This document shows positions 27,501 through 35,804 of a stretch of DNA of 64,000 bases, in pieces. Where the stretch lies: positions 1 to 64,000 of the forward strand of contig CAWFYS010000002.1 in NCBI GenBank assembly GCA_963820075.1. The letters are read 5' to 3'. The DNA is from Kumtagia sp963820075 (GTDB lineage: Bacteria; Pseudomonadota; Alphaproteobacteria; Rhizobiales; Rhizobiaceae). Position 1 is the first letter of the stretch, and each line of letters starts with the position of its first letter. Below the pieces are notes generated by a model. The model made no database searches and was not told the DNA's origin. It was given only the letters and a program-made list of their open reading frames with translations. Made by a program: the position numbers and the translations under genes.

Positions 27501-27616
27501 TCGTCGCAACCGTGCTGACGCTGATCCTGCTGCCGGTGCTGTATGTGACGATCTATACGAGTTCGTTTCCGCGGCGGATCGAATCGGAGGGAATCCCCGG
27601 CCAGCCGGAGGTGTAG
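24533..27616 (+). CDS. RND efflux pump inner-membrane transporter (AcrB/HAE1-like)
   Basis: The 1027-residue transporter has the RND layout: TM1 near residue 15, a first large periplasmic loop, TM2-6 (about 335-480), TM7 (about 525-545), a second loop and TM8-12 (about 855-1015). The proton-relay acidic pair is visible in TM4 (LALLVDDAMTTVD), and the GMIAKNAVILI segment carries the TM10 Lys. It is driven by proton motive force and, with the adaptor, exports hydrophobic or toxic compounds. No outer-membrane factor gene is nearby, so it must borrow one. It is translationally coupled to the adaptor. The small-molecule substrate cannot be inferred. Confidence 0.93.
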   Translation: MIGPNLSGWAINARSLTLYFMLVAVIAGAVAFVGLGRDEDPTFTIKTMLVTAIWPGATIEETQNQLTDRLERRLQETTGLDSVRSITRPGVVTIYVDLDGTFPPDRVGEVWQQVRNSMGDIRHTLPQGVIGPFFNDDFGDVFGIVYAFTTDGFTHRELRDYVEDVRSALIRDVELIGKVEFIGAQDEEITVELNPDRMASMGLDYGQVFAAIAAQNVVRPSGTINSGLENLSLRVSGSFENEAEILEVPINAGGRMIRLGDFAEVRRGFVDPPGSLFHVNGKRAIGLAISMREGGDVLQLGKQVKTSINRAIAELPIGIDAVLVSNQPDVVDVAIGDFTTSLYQAVGIILVVSFVTLGIRPGAVVAIAIPVTLATVFLVMQVLGIDLHRVSLGALIIALALLVDDAMTTVDATLRGLTNGLTMEQASTAAYSKLAAPMLTGTLITIAGFVPIGFAESQAGEYTISLFQVVAIALIASWLVAVIFTPIVGSMLLKAPEKGASASEDSFLVRSYSRLLAFAVRVRWLTIGLSFALLAVAFLGLTRVDRQFFPPSDRNEIIIDFQMPRSSSIFASEAAVERIEKWLAQSEDVQFWSSYVGRNVIRFYLPLAILPPSNHHSQIVVMAKDLDARVRLEGELDKFLGETFPEAITRVSPLEMGPPIGWPLQWRLSGPDVDFLRDKAFGVAEIIARHPGAERVHFDWIEPARQLRVEIDQDQARRLGLTSQSLSAILQTAVSGAPITQVRDGIYLINVAARANASDRISLDNLSSMLVPVPGGRTVPLSSFTTFSFEQEQPLIWRRDRVPTLTILADVREGTSPESVVADVEEDMAALAQGLPPGYAIELGGTAETSAESQAAVFTVVPLMIFIMLTLLMIQLRNFAKTALVIILLPLGLIGVVGALLLFGRPLGFVAILGILALIGMIAKNAVILIIQIADERAAGLDVMDAVVAAASGRLRPILLTALSTVLGLIPIAPTLFWGPMAFAIMGGLLVATVLTLILLPVLYVTIYTSSFPRRIESEGIPGQPEV

Positions 27617-27700
27617 TACCAGCGGCCCCAAGGCCGAAAAACTTGCTGAATGCAGGCGCCCGCTGCCGAAAAAGAAAGGCGTCGCGGCGCCCTTCGCCCG

Positions 27701-30700
27701 TCATGATGCCAGCGCGCGGACAATCTCGTTGGCAAGATAAATCGCGAGGAAATAGAGCATCACATGCAGGGCGTAGGTCTGGCCGTTGCCGGTGTAAACC
27801 CTCCGCAGCGCCGCGGCGCTGGCGAGACTTCCCTTCTCGACGCCGCGCCAGAAGGACTCGGCAATCGGTGGCGTAACCCGGACAAGGATAGGCCGGTAGA
27901 AGGCAAGATACCGTGCCGGATCAGCCCTGCCGCCCCGATGCCGGCGGTAGATGGACCACGACAGGGCAAACAGCCCCGCGGCCACGGCGGTGGCGATGAT
28001 CGCGACGGGAATCGGATTCCAATAGCCGTAGATCGTTTCGAGGGACATGCCCTCCCAGACGAGCGTCGAGGCAAATTGCGGATCGATCGCCCGCGATACC
28101 GGATCCATCAGAAGCTTGGGGAAGAATGAAAGCAGGATGATCCCGCCAACGAGGATCGCTTGCGGCAGAAGCAGCATGGCCGGCGCTTCGCGGACCTGTC
28201 GTTCGCGCGGTCGGCTCGCGCCGAAGAAAAGGGCGCCGACGAAGCGGGCCATGTAGAGGAAGCCGAGAAAGGTGGCGAGCAAACCGGCAAGCGCCAGCAG
28301 ATGCCAGCCCTTGTCCGTCATCGCGCTGAGCAACAGCCACTTGCCGCCGAATCCCATCAAGGGGGGCAGACCGGACATGGCGAACACGGCGACCAGCACG
28401 GTGACGAAGGTGATCGGCATGTCGCGCCTCAGCCCGCCGGTCTCCGCGAAGCGGCGCGTCCCGGTTCGCAGGACGATCCCGGCAATGGCCAGGAACAGAA
28501 TGCCTTTGACCATCAGGTGGTTGGCGACCAGATAGAGCGCGGTCACCCAGCCGAGGTGGCTCATCAGGGCGATTGCGGTGACGATGTAGCCGAGCTGGCT
28601 CATGCTGGAGAAGGCAAGCAGCCGCTTGAAGTCCGACTGGGCAAGCGCCATCAGCGCCCCGGCGATGGTGGTCAGCATGCCGATCCACGCCAGCGCCAGG
28701 GCTATGTCGAGGCCCGCATCGGATCGAATGGCCAGATAGGTTCCGATGAAAAGGCCGACGACCCCGACCTTGCTGACCACGGCCGACAGCATGGCCGTGA
28801 AGTCGTCGTCCGCCTCCGCATAGGCGCCGGCGAGCCAGACGTGAACCCCGATGGCGGCCGTCTTTATCAGGAAACCGGCGGCCAGCAGGAACAATGCGGC
28901 GGTCGCCGGGGGACCGTTCTTGCCAAAGCTTGCCAGCTCCGTGCTGCCGCTCAGGGCGGCCATCTGCGCGAAGCCCACCATCACGATAAAGGCCGAGGCC
29001 AGCGAGAAGAGCAGATAGCCGAGTAAATGAGGTCCGGCCTGCCGGCCTTTGGCGATCAGGAAATAGGAAGAAAGCGTAATCATTTCCCAGCTGAAGAAGA
29101 ATTGCAGGCTGGTCGACGAGCGGAGCATCGCGACGATGGACAGGATGAGAACCGCCAGCAGAGGATAATAGCCGGGGCGCGGATCGTCCCGGTAAAAGCT
29201 GCCCAAGGCGACGACGAGACCGCCGGAGAGAAGCAGGTAGGCGAAGAGGCGCGGAATGCCGGCCGTGTCGCTTGCCAGCCAAAATCCCACGATCAGCACG
29301 GCCGCCAGCGTCGCCGCACCCTTTACGCGGCCGGGCAGCCAGTCGAATGCGTAGGCGACGGCCCCGACAATGAGCGGGACGAACATCCATGCATCGCCGG
29401 CACCCGACAGCCGCGCCGCGGCGTAGCCGGCGACGGCGAGCAGCGCCGCGGCGCCGAGCAGCGGCGGAAGCTCCAGCCAGCTCAGGCGCGGCTCCGCGGC
29501 GGTGCCGGACGAACGCATCAGCCCGGCAAACCAGCGGAACATATAGGCCGCTTCCAGCAGCGAACCGGTCAGGATGAGCACGACCCATCCGATTTTTTCG
29601 GCACGGGTCAGTTGCATCACCAGTTCCCACTTCGCCCAAAAGCCCGGGAATGGCGGCAGGCCGGCAATGGCGATCACGAAGATTGCAAGAACGGCCAGCA
29701 TGTGGCGGCCGGGCATGGTTTTCGGCGGGCCGTTGACGTCGGTCGCGCCAACTGCTCCGGCAAACCAGAACAGACCTGCCTTTGCCAGCAGATGGTTGAG
29801 GAAAAGCCCTCCGACGACCAGAGGAAGCGAGCCTTGCGCGCCGATCTGGAACAGAAGCACCATGGCAAGCACGAGCAGCCCCATCTGCCCGACCGACGAA
29901 TAGCCGAAAAGGCGCTGGACCTTGCCTTGCGCCAGTCCGAGCAGGTTCGAGAACAGGAAGGTCACGCCGCCGCAAAGCGCGATGATGCCGAACTGATTTT
30001 CGAAGAGCGGGAGAAGCTTGAAGAGCGCGAAGAACACGCCGGCCGATACGCCGACCGACAGCATCGCCGCTATTCCGCTCGGCGCGGTCTCGTAGACGTC
30101 AAGGCCCCAGCCATTCGCCGGGAACGGTTTGAGCTCGATTATCAGACAGGACAGGAGAAGCAGCAAGGCGGTCTGTGCGATGATGCCGTCCATCTCGGCC
30201 CGGCGCGCGATCAGTTCGTCTATGTTCAATGTGCCGGTGGAATAGTAGAGCAGCATGGAGCCGAGCAGGAAGTAGCTCGATGCGACAACGGTGGCGATGA
30301 TATATTTGAAAGCGGCCGCCACGGCACGCGCGTCGGTGCCGAGCCCGAACAATCCGTAGCTGGCGATCGAAACGATCTCCAGGAAAACGAAGAGATTGAA
30401 CAGGTCGCGGGTCATTACCATGCCGCTGATGCCCATCGTGAGGATGAGATAGAGCAGCAGCGCCGTGTAATTGCCGCGCAGGCGATCCCACAGATGGATC
30501 GCGCCGAGGACGGCGATGATGTTCACGGCGACGACACAGAACCCTTCCCATGGCCCAAAGCGCAGATTGATCGAGAAGGGAGGCGGGGCGCCGGCGGTGA
30601 GAATTTCGATCGGCTGGCCCGTCTGAAATACGGTGACAAGCAGCAGGCAGCCGATGGCGGCCATTCCGACGAGCGCCAGTATGAAGCCGGCGTTCAGCCA

Positions 30701-30793
30701 ATTCGGGCCGAGCCGGTAGAGCAGCGGAATGGCGAAGCCGCCGCCGAGCCCGAGCAAGAAGATCGTCAGGGGTTGAACGATGCCGTCTAGCAT
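27701..30793 (-). CDS. Tandem-fused Mrp/complex I antiporter-like membrane protein
   Basis: This 1030-residue protein is two NuoN/MrpD-type Proton_antipo_M subunits in one chain, roughly 1-500 and 515-1030, each with about 14 helices. Repeat 1 has a TM5 Glu in NLFVFLEIVSIASYG and a TM7 Lys in IIELKPFPANGWGLDVY. Repeat 2 has the Glu in FFFSWEMITLSSYFLIA, the Lys in LIKTAAIGVHVWLAGAY and a further Lys in SDFKRLLAFSSMSQLGY. These are the residues that carry protons in the family. It is the last gene of the seven-gene operon beginning at 33230 and overlaps the mnhC-like stop by 7 bp. In Mrp complexes MrpA and MrpD each supply one such domain; here both appear in one protein. Confidence 0.88.
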   Translation of the reverse strand: MLDGIVQPLTIFLLGLGGGFAIPLLYRLGPNWLNAGFILALVGMAAIGCLLLVTVFQTGQPIEILTAGAPPPFSINLRFGPWEGFCVVAVNIIAVLGAIHLWDRLRGNYTALLLYLILTMGISGMVMTRDLFNLFVFLEIVSIASYGLFGLGTDARAVAAAFKYIIATVVASSYFLLGSMLLYYSTGTLNIDELIARRAEMDGIIAQTALLLLLSCLIIELKPFPANGWGLDVYETAPSGIAAMLSVGVSAGVFFALFKLLPLFENQFGIIALCGGVTFLFSNLLGLAQGKVQRLFGYSSVGQMGLLVLAMVLLFQIGAQGSLPLVVGGLFLNHLLAKAGLFWFAGAVGATDVNGPPKTMPGRHMLAVLAIFVIAIAGLPPFPGFWAKWELVMQLTRAEKIGWVVLILTGSLLEAAYMFRWFAGLMRSSGTAAEPRLSWLELPPLLGAAALLAVAGYAAARLSGAGDAWMFVPLIVGAVAYAFDWLPGRVKGAATLAAVLIVGFWLASDTAGIPRLFAYLLLSGGLVVALGSFYRDDPRPGYYPLLAVLILSIVAMLRSSTSLQFFFSWEMITLSSYFLIAKGRQAGPHLLGYLLFSLASAFIVMVGFAQMAALSGSTELASFGKNGPPATAALFLLAAGFLIKTAAIGVHVWLAGAYAEADDDFTAMLSAVVSKVGVVGLFIGTYLAIRSDAGLDIALALAWIGMLTTIAGALMALAQSDFKRLLAFSSMSQLGYIVTAIALMSHLGWVTALYLVANHLMVKGILFLAIAGIVLRTGTRRFAETGGLRRDMPITFVTVLVAVFAMSGLPPLMGFGGKWLLLSAMTDKGWHLLALAGLLATFLGFLYMARFVGALFFGASRPRERQVREAPAMLLLPQAILVGGIILLSFFPKLLMDPVSRAIDPQFASTLVWEGMSLETIYGYWNPIPVAIIATAVAAGLFALSWSIYRRHRGGRADPARYLAFYRPILVRVTPPIAESFWRGVEKGSLASAAALRRVYTGNGQTYALHVMLYFLAIYLANEIVRALAS

Positions 30794-31155
30794 TCAGGCT
30801 CACTGAACGCGTCGATGGAGAGGGTTTTCTTGGCGTTGTAGAGACGGATTGCATAGGACAGCATGATTGCCGTCACCGAAAAGCCGATCACGATGGCCGT
30901 TACCGTCAATGCCGAGGGGATCGGATCGACGGCCCTCTGGCCGGCATCGGCCTTGCTCAGGGCCGCGTCGATGATCGGCGCCGTTCCGCCCGAGATATAG
31001 CCCGTCGCGACCATCACTATATGAATTCCGGTGTCGACCAGCGCAAATCCGATAATCATGCGCATGATGTTTCGATGGACCAATACGCCGAAAAGCCCGA
31101 TCAGGATCAGGCCAAGCCCGGTTACGAGAAGCAGCGTGGAGACGGGAACGCCCAT
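30787..31155 (-). CDS. mnhC: Mrp/Mnh antiporter subunit C (NuoK-like)
   Basis: The 122-residue protein has three hydrophobic helices (about 5-25, 30-55 and 82-108) and the MnhC/NuoK pattern: LGLILIGLFGVLVHRNIMRM, then IGFALVDTGIHIVMVATGY and PIPSALTVTAIVIGFSVTA. NuoK-like subunits join the antiporter-type subunits and carry part of the ion path. It follows the MnhB-like gene after 9 bp and overlaps the fused antiporter gene. Confidence 0.9.
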   Translation of the reverse strand: MGVPVSTLLLVTGLGLILIGLFGVLVHRNIMRMIIGFALVDTGIHIVMVATGYISGGTAPIIDAALSKADAGQRAVDPIPSALTVTAIVIGFSVTAIMLSYAIRLYNAKKTLSIDAFSEPEC

Positions 31156-31164
31156 GGCCGCGCG

Positions 31165-31863
31165 CTAGCTCCGGAAGCGGTCGACGATGACGCTGAGTTC
31201 GGCGCCGACCTTGATGCCGAGCAACGCCGAGATCAATGGGATCGCGCCGGCGCTGATGAACGTCCCGAACTCTCCCAGAGGCAGAAATCGCGCATCGAGG
31301 AAGCCGCCGGCCAAAATCAGCCCCAGGATTCCAAGTGAGACATAGAGGATGCCCGCCAGCGATTCCGTTATGCTGAGCGCCGCCAGATTGACCTTCGTGT
31401 CCGGCCGGGCAAGCAGTTGCAGCATCAGGCCGGAGGCGACGATCGCGCCGCCCTGAAAGCCGCCGCCGGCCGAAAGGTGGCCGTTGACGATGACATACGC
31501 CCCGAAGACCAGGATCAAAGGCAGCAAAATCTGCGCGGCCGACGTAACGATCTCGCTGGGAGCGCGCCGCGAGGCCTCGGCGGCCTCGTCCGTGCCTGGT
31601 GCCGTTTCGCTGTGTGTGAGCAGCATGCCGACGCTGGCCGCGACCATGAAAAGCACGGCGACTTCACCCAGCGTGTCAAAACCGCGATAGGTAATCAGGA
31701 TGGCCGTCACGATGTTGGCGACGCCGAGTTCGATGGGCGCCTGCGTGACATAAAACGCGGCCAGCGGACGCAGATGCCGCAATTCGGTGTATTCGGCGGC
31801 CAGGCGTAAGAAGACGACCGCGAAAAGGATCAGTACGACGGGAATGAAGGCGCGGCGCGTCAC
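31165..31863 (-). CDS. mnhB: Mrp/Mnh subunit B with N-terminal MbhE-like segment
   Basis: This 232-residue protein is longer than MnhB alone. Residues about 1-80 have helices and the stretch ITYRGFDTLGEVAVLFMVAA, as in the MbhE-like part of Mrp/Mbh complexes, which in full Mrp is the C-terminal end of MrpA. Residues about 105-225 are the MnhB domain: PLILVFGAYVIVNGHLSAGG, GFQGGAIVASGLMLQLLA and ESLAGILYVSLGILGL. It overlaps the preceding mnhG-like gene by 4 bp (ATGA). Confidence 0.85.
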   Translation of the reverse strand: MTRRAFIPVVLILFAVVFLRLAAEYTELRHLRPLAAFYVTQAPIELGVANIVTAILITYRGFDTLGEVAVLFMVAASVGMLLTHSETAPGTDEAAEASRRAPSEIVTSAAQILLPLILVFGAYVIVNGHLSAGGGFQGGAIVASGLMLQLLARPDTKVNLAALSITESLAGILYVSLGILGLILAGGFLDARFLPLGEFGTFISAGAIPLISALLGIKVGAELSVIVDRFRS

Positions 31864-32204
31864 GTCGCCTTCCCCTCGGCCGTCATGTCCTCGTCAGTGG
31901 CGAGCGTGTCGGGCGATGTCGACGGCGTCATCGGCGTGCCGATGAAAAGGGCGGCGCGCGACAAGGCATGCGAGGAAACCGGATTGGTCATCAGAACGAA
32001 ATAGATCAACAGGATCAATTTGAAGGTCCATCCCGGGTGGTAGAAGGCAAGACCGATCAGGATCATGGCGTTGCCGAGCGTCGACGCCTTGGTGGCGGCC
32101 TGAATGCGGGTGAAAGCGTCCGGCATGCGCAGCAGGCCAACGCCCGCCGAAAAGTGGAAGATCGCTCCACCCAGTATGAACAGGCTGCCGATCAGCGCGA
32201 TCAA
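31860..32204 (-). CDS. mnhG: Mrp/Mnh subunit G
   Basis: The 114-residue protein has three helices and the MnhG signature GVGLLRMPDAFTRIQAATKA, STLGNAMILIG, then FVLMTNPVSSHALSRAA. MnhG is a small structural membrane subunit of Mrp-type cation/proton antiporters. The C-terminal extension (about 92-114) is acidic and specific to this protein. The start is 3 bp from the upstream DUF4040 gene's stop. Confidence 0.9.
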   Translation of the reverse strand: MIALIGSLFILGGAIFHFSAGVGLLRMPDAFTRIQAATKASTLGNAMILIGLAFYHPGWTFKLILLIYFVLMTNPVSSHALSRAALFIGTPMTPSTSPDTLATDEDMTAEGKAT

Positions 32205-32207
32205 GGA

Positions 32208-32450
32208 TCAGCTCTCCCCGTTTCCGGTTCTGCGCAGCGCATAGAGGAAAATGAACGTGACCAGGCCGGACCCGATCGCCGCCTCCGCCATCGCCACATC
32301 GGGTGCTGCGAGCAGAACGAACGATACGGCCGCAAAGAGGCTCGCCAGGCTCGAACTCACCATTGCCGGCATCGTGTTCCTGAGCGAGACAGCCAGGACG
32401 CCGCTGACAAGGATGCCGACGCAGACGAGCAGGATCAGCAGGGAGAGCAT
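32208..32450 (-). CDS. DUF4040 (MbhD-like) Mrp module subunit
   Basis: Eighty residues with two to three helices and the DUF4040 core: VSLRNTMPAMVSSSLASLFA, then LLAAPDVAMAEAAIGSGLVT with the conserved APDVAxxEAxIG motif. In full-length MrpA this domain follows the antiporter part. Here it is a separate gene, as in archaeal Mbh/Mbs clusters. The ATG at 32450 overlaps the stop of the mnhF-like gene (ATGA). A longer in-frame extension upstream has no family resemblance and overlaps mnhF. Confidence 0.85.
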   Translation of the reverse strand: MLSLLILLVCVGILVSGVLAVSLRNTMPAMVSSSLASLFAAVSFVLLAAPDVAMAEAAIGSGLVTFIFLYALRRTGNGES

Positions 32451-32710
32451 CAGAAGCCCTTTTCCAGGAAGCGCGCGATCGCCAGCACCGAAAGGAAGCT
32501 GAGCAGCCCGTAAACCAGGGCCACGTCGAGATAGATGAACCGGCCGGAGACATGCGCATAAAGGGCGATAAGGGAGATCGATATGACCGTCAGCAGATCG
32601 ACAGCTACGATGCGGTCGACAAGTGTCCTGCCAAGAACGAGCCGAAGCACGCATAACAACATTGCGAGAAAAATCAGGACGGCGGCGGCGGTCACGATCG
32701 CTTCAGCCAA
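32450..32710 (-). CDS. mnhF: Mrp/Mnh subunit F
   Basis: The 86-residue protein has three helices and the MnhF pattern LCVLRLVLGRTLVDRIVAVD, LLTVISISLIALYA and LVYGLLSFLSVLAIARFLEK. I chose the TTG start at 32710, overlapping the mnhE stop (TTTGGCTGA), because family members begin a few residues before the first helix. An upstream in-frame ATG would place the start inside mnhE. TTG use should be checked. Confidence 0.85.
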   Translation of the reverse strand: MAEAIVTAAAVLIFLAMLLCVLRLVLGRTLVDRIVAVDLLTVISISLIALYAHVSGRFIYLDVALVYGLLSFLSVLAIARFLEKGF

Positions 32711-33230
32711 AGACCCTCTCCAAATGTTCCTCGAAGGGAGCAACGATCACTTCGGTTGTATCTTCGATACTCGTGCTTTGAACATCAAGCCAGTGGAGGA
32801 AAATAACGTCGTCGCTGGTTTCCAGGACCAGTGAGCCAGGCGTCAGCGCGATCGAGTTTGCCAGCGCCAGGCGACCGATTGGTGACTTGAGGCGCGTGCG
32901 GACGCGGACAATGCCGGGCCTGATATTCATCCTGGGGGCGTAGACATGGCCGAGCATATTGAGGTTCGCGCTGACCAGTTCCGCTACGAACGTGCCCGTA
33001 TACGCCAGAAAGTGATAGGCCGCTCGGGGGCTCCAGCGGACCTGTTTCCAGGCGTCGCTCGTGGTGGCGAAGATGCTGGCCAATGCAAGCGTGACGAGCG
33101 CGCCCGTAAGGGCCACAACGCCGGCCAGCGTCGCGTTCGCCATCATCCAGACGGCAAACAGGACGGCCCAAAGCGTAAGCACTCCTCGTTGCGTGAATGG
33201 CGTTCCGGTCAAGTCTCGACGCGAAGACAT
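32703..33230 (-). CDS. mnhE: Mrp/Mnh subunit E
   Basis: The 175-residue protein has the MNHE domain: two or three N-terminal helices (about 18-55 and 72-90), then YAPRMNIRPGIVRVRTRLKS, LALANSIALTPGSLVLETSD and a cytoplasmic C-terminus (FLHWLDVQSTSIEDTTEVIV). It is the first gene of the operon mnhE-mnhF-DUF4040-mnhG-mnhB-mnhC-fused antiporter, all on the minus strand with overlaps or gaps of at most 9 bp, so one transcript is likely. The order matches archaeal membrane-bound hydrogenase Mrp modules (MbhA-H) rather than standard mrpABCDEFG. Confidence 0.9.
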   Translation of the reverse strand: MSSRRDLTGTPFTQRGVLTLWAVLFAVWMMANATLAGVVALTGALVTLALASIFATTSDAWKQVRWSPRAAYHFLAYTGTFVAELVSANLNMLGHVYAPRMNIRPGIVRVRTRLKSPIGRLALANSIALTPGSLVLETSDDVIFLHWLDVQSTSIEDTTEVIVAPFEEHLERVFG

Positions 33231-33599
33231 GTGTTAGCCTCGAAGCCAAGCGAAGCAGACGGGGCCTTTCGATTTCCGCGCCCTCCCATGATGATCTTGA
33301 CCATTTTGGTGCCTCGCACAAGCGCCCAGTCGACGTGCGACCGCTCGCGAGAACCCGCAGGCGGTTCCGTGGGGCGTCGTCGGGACGTCAGCATGAGGCC
33401 GAGAGGGAGCTTTTCGGACCTGCCAGGCATGGACTAATAGGAAAAGGCATGCGCCGCTCAAGCCTAATAGCCCGGTCGTTCTGCGGTCGCCCGAATGGAC
33501 GAACTGCTCGTTCGAACAGGACGAGCAGAGACTGATGCCCGCAACGGGAGAGTATGTGTCGGGACGCGCCAGACCGGGCCAGCTGCAGCTTTTCTGTTT
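33231..33599. other. Intergenic region upstream of the Mrp-like operon
   Basis: This contains the presumed operon promoter. A plus-strand open frame from 33197 has no homology and I do not call it. The end of this stretch runs into the 5' side of the membrane-protein fragment at 33600. Confidence 0.3.
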
Positions 33600-33828
33600 C
33601 AGGCAACAGCCGGAAGCGGTGAGCTATCCCGAGTTCAACGCCTGGGTCTATTCACTGGACACCTTGCTGCCGGTGCTGGAGATCGGGCAGAAAATGTACT
33701 GGCGGCCGGACCCCACGCAGCGCTTCGGAACGCTGGCACTGAACTACTACTACCTTCAGGCGACCATCGGCTGGGTTCCGAGCCTGCTTGCGGTCGCCGG
33801 ATTCTCGGGGCTGGCCAGATCGGGCTGA
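33600..33828 (+). pseudogene. C-terminal remnant of a membrane protein
   Basis: From about 33610 the frame reads SYPEFNAWVYSLDTLLPVLE, IGQKMYWRPDP and a final helix ATIGWVPSLLAVAGFSGLAR with a stop. This closely resembles the conserved C-terminus (YSLDxLLPxVxLxQ..W, then a helix) of large pentapeptide-containing membrane proteins of proteobacteria. Only about 75 residues remain and the upstream part of the gene is missing, so it is a decayed relic cut off near the Mrp-like operon's upstream region. Confidence 0.55.
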
Positions 33829-33851
33829 CGTTTCCAGGGTCGGAACAATTT

Positions 33852-35675
33852 TCAGAATGACCACACCAGCGGCACATAGAACACGCAAACCACGAAGAAC
33901 CAGAGCATAAGCGGCAGGCCGAGCTTCCAATACTCGCCGAATTTGTAGCCGCCCGGCCCCATGACCATGAGGTTGGTAGGCGTCGCGATCGGGGTGAGGA
34001 ACGCGGCAGCCGCCGCGGCTGCTATGCTCATCAGCACGGGCCGGGGCGAGACGCCCATGCTGTGCGCCGCCGCAACACCGATCGGGATCACGATCAGCGC
34101 GGTTGCCGTGTTGCTGATGAGCTGTCCCATGATCGCGGTCATCACAAACAGCCCGGCCAGGAGGGCGTAGGGCCCCGCATCTCCCACATAGTCCACAAGG
34201 GCCGACGCCATGAGCTGGGCCGCACCCGTCTCGACCATTGCCGTCGACAAGGGCATCAGCGCGGCCACCAGGATGACGGTCGTCCATCCGATCGAACGAT
34301 AGCTCTGTTCGACGGTAAGAATGCCCGTCAACACGACGGCACCGGCGGCGAGCAGCCCGGCTACGGCGGACGGGACAAGCGCGGTGGCAAGCAGGAAGAC
34401 CATTGCGACAAGGATGACGATCGCCTGGGTTGCCCCCGGTCCCATCGGCAATGCCTGGCGGCGAACCAGTTCGGGCGAATTGACGACCAGCACGTCCGGG
34501 TCATCGAGATGGACGTCCAGCGCCTTCCACGTCCCTTGCAGGAGCATTGTGTCGCCGGCCTGCAGGACGATGTTGCCCCTGTCGGCGGGATTGACGTCAA
34601 TGTCCTTTTGCGCCCCAGCGCGCTGGACGGCGAGGATGATCAGATCGCCGCTTTCGGTGACCATGCCCGGGAACACGCTCGTTCCGATAAGGCCGGAGCG
34701 CGGCGGGATGACGACTTCGGCCAGTCCGCTCTGGCTGTTGAAGAGTATGTCGGCACCGCTGGGCTGCTGCTCGCGAAACGCAACTTGCGCCTGGGCGGCA
34801 AAGGCCGCCGCGGCGTCGGCTTCGCCGCGGACGATCAACTGGTCGCCCTCGGTCACATGCAGATCCTGAACGGGCGAGCCATCCCTTCGATGATGCGCCA
34901 CGAACTCCAACTCAGGGTAGTTCAGGCTCACTTCCGCGATGGACTTGCCGATCAAGGATGAACCGGCCCGGACCCTCATCTGGAAGACGTCCCTCGTCAG
35001 GTCATACTGCTCGACCAGCGTCCTGGCGTGCCGGCTGAAATCGGCGGGCATGGATTCGCCATTGCGCTCGGGGAGCAGGCGCTTGCCGAACAGGACAATG
35101 ATCGCCATGGTGCCGGCAAGCAGCGGAATTCCGACGAGGGCAAACTCGAAGAAACGGAACTCCCCCACATTCGCATCCATGGCCGCATCGGAGACAAGGA
35201 CGTTCACGGGCGTGCCGGTAAGGGCCAGCATCGAACCGGCGTGAGCGGCAAAAACCATCGGCATCAGCAATTGCGACGCGTTGCGCTTCAGGCGGATCGC
35301 CGTCACCACGACGACCGGCAGGAGGGCCGCGACGGCGCCATTGACGCTGATCAGGGCCGTCAGCAGCGCGATCAGGGCCATCATCAGGAGGAGCAGGCGC
35401 GTGCGGCTTTCCTCGCCCGCCCAACGGATCAGCAGCTGGCCAGCCCACGCCGTCACGCCGGTCCGTTCGAGCCCGCTGCTCACGACGAACAGGGTCGCGA
35501 TGAAGATCACAGCGGGATCGCCGAACCCAGAGAGCACTTCCCGCAGCGACAGGACGCCGGTTGCCCAGAGTGCCAGCGGCGTCATCATCGCCACGATGAC
35601 GACAGGCAGCCGGTTCCACACAAACAGGACGACGGTAACAGCGATGATTGCAGCGATATATCCTATCGGGGTCAA
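33852..35675 (-). CDS. SLC13/DASS-type transporter with two RCK_C domains
   Basis: The 607-residue transporter has an N-terminal membrane half (about 1-200), two cytoplasmic RCK_C/TrkA_C domains (about 215-300, with VRAGSSLIGKSIAEVSLNYP, and about 310-400, with IPPRSGLIGTSVFPGMVTES) and a C-terminal membrane half (about 415-605). The Na-binding SNT/TP motifs of the family appear as TGTPVNVLVSDAA in the first half and GQLISNTATALIVIPIG plus TPIATPTNLMVMGPGGY in the second. Such proteins move sulfate, dicarboxylates or other anions with Na+. The RCK_C domains suggest gating by a small ligand. The substrate is not determinable here. It stands alone. Confidence 0.88.
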   Translation of the reverse strand: MTPIGYIAAIIAVTVVLFVWNRLPVVIVAMMTPLALWATGVLSLREVLSGFGDPAVIFIATLFVVSSGLERTGVTAWAGQLLIRWAGEESRTRLLLLMMALIALLTALISVNGAVAALLPVVVVTAIRLKRNASQLLMPMVFAAHAGSMLALTGTPVNVLVSDAAMDANVGEFRFFEFALVGIPLLAGTMAIIVLFGKRLLPERNGESMPADFSRHARTLVEQYDLTRDVFQMRVRAGSSLIGKSIAEVSLNYPELEFVAHHRRDGSPVQDLHVTEGDQLIVRGEADAAAAFAAQAQVAFREQQPSGADILFNSQSGLAEVVIPPRSGLIGTSVFPGMVTESGDLIILAVQRAGAQKDIDVNPADRGNIVLQAGDTMLLQGTWKALDVHLDDPDVLVVNSPELVRRQALPMGPGATQAIVILVAMVFLLATALVPSAVAGLLAAGAVVLTGILTVEQSYRSIGWTTVILVAALMPLSTAMVETGAAQLMASALVDYVGDAGPYALLAGLFVMTAIMGQLISNTATALIVIPIGVAAAHSMGVSPRPVLMSIAAAAAAAFLTPIATPTNLMVMGPGGYKFGEYWKLGLPLMLWFFVVCVFYVPLVWSF

Positions 35676-35804
35676 TCAGCCGGCTCCTTCTGGGTCGCGC
35701 GGAACGGGAGGGCTCGCATGACAAGCTGCGGACCGAGGCAAAGGAATGGACCGGACGTTCGCTGTGCGACCGTGGCAGGGCAGGCTCGCGGCCTTTTGAT
35801 CGCG

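Noticed and set aside
28160..30790. Long plus-strand open frames rich in Gln, Arg, Asp and His opposite the antiporter gene
   Set aside because: They are antisense shadows of the hydrophobic fused antiporter gene. They have no start signals and no domain resemblance.
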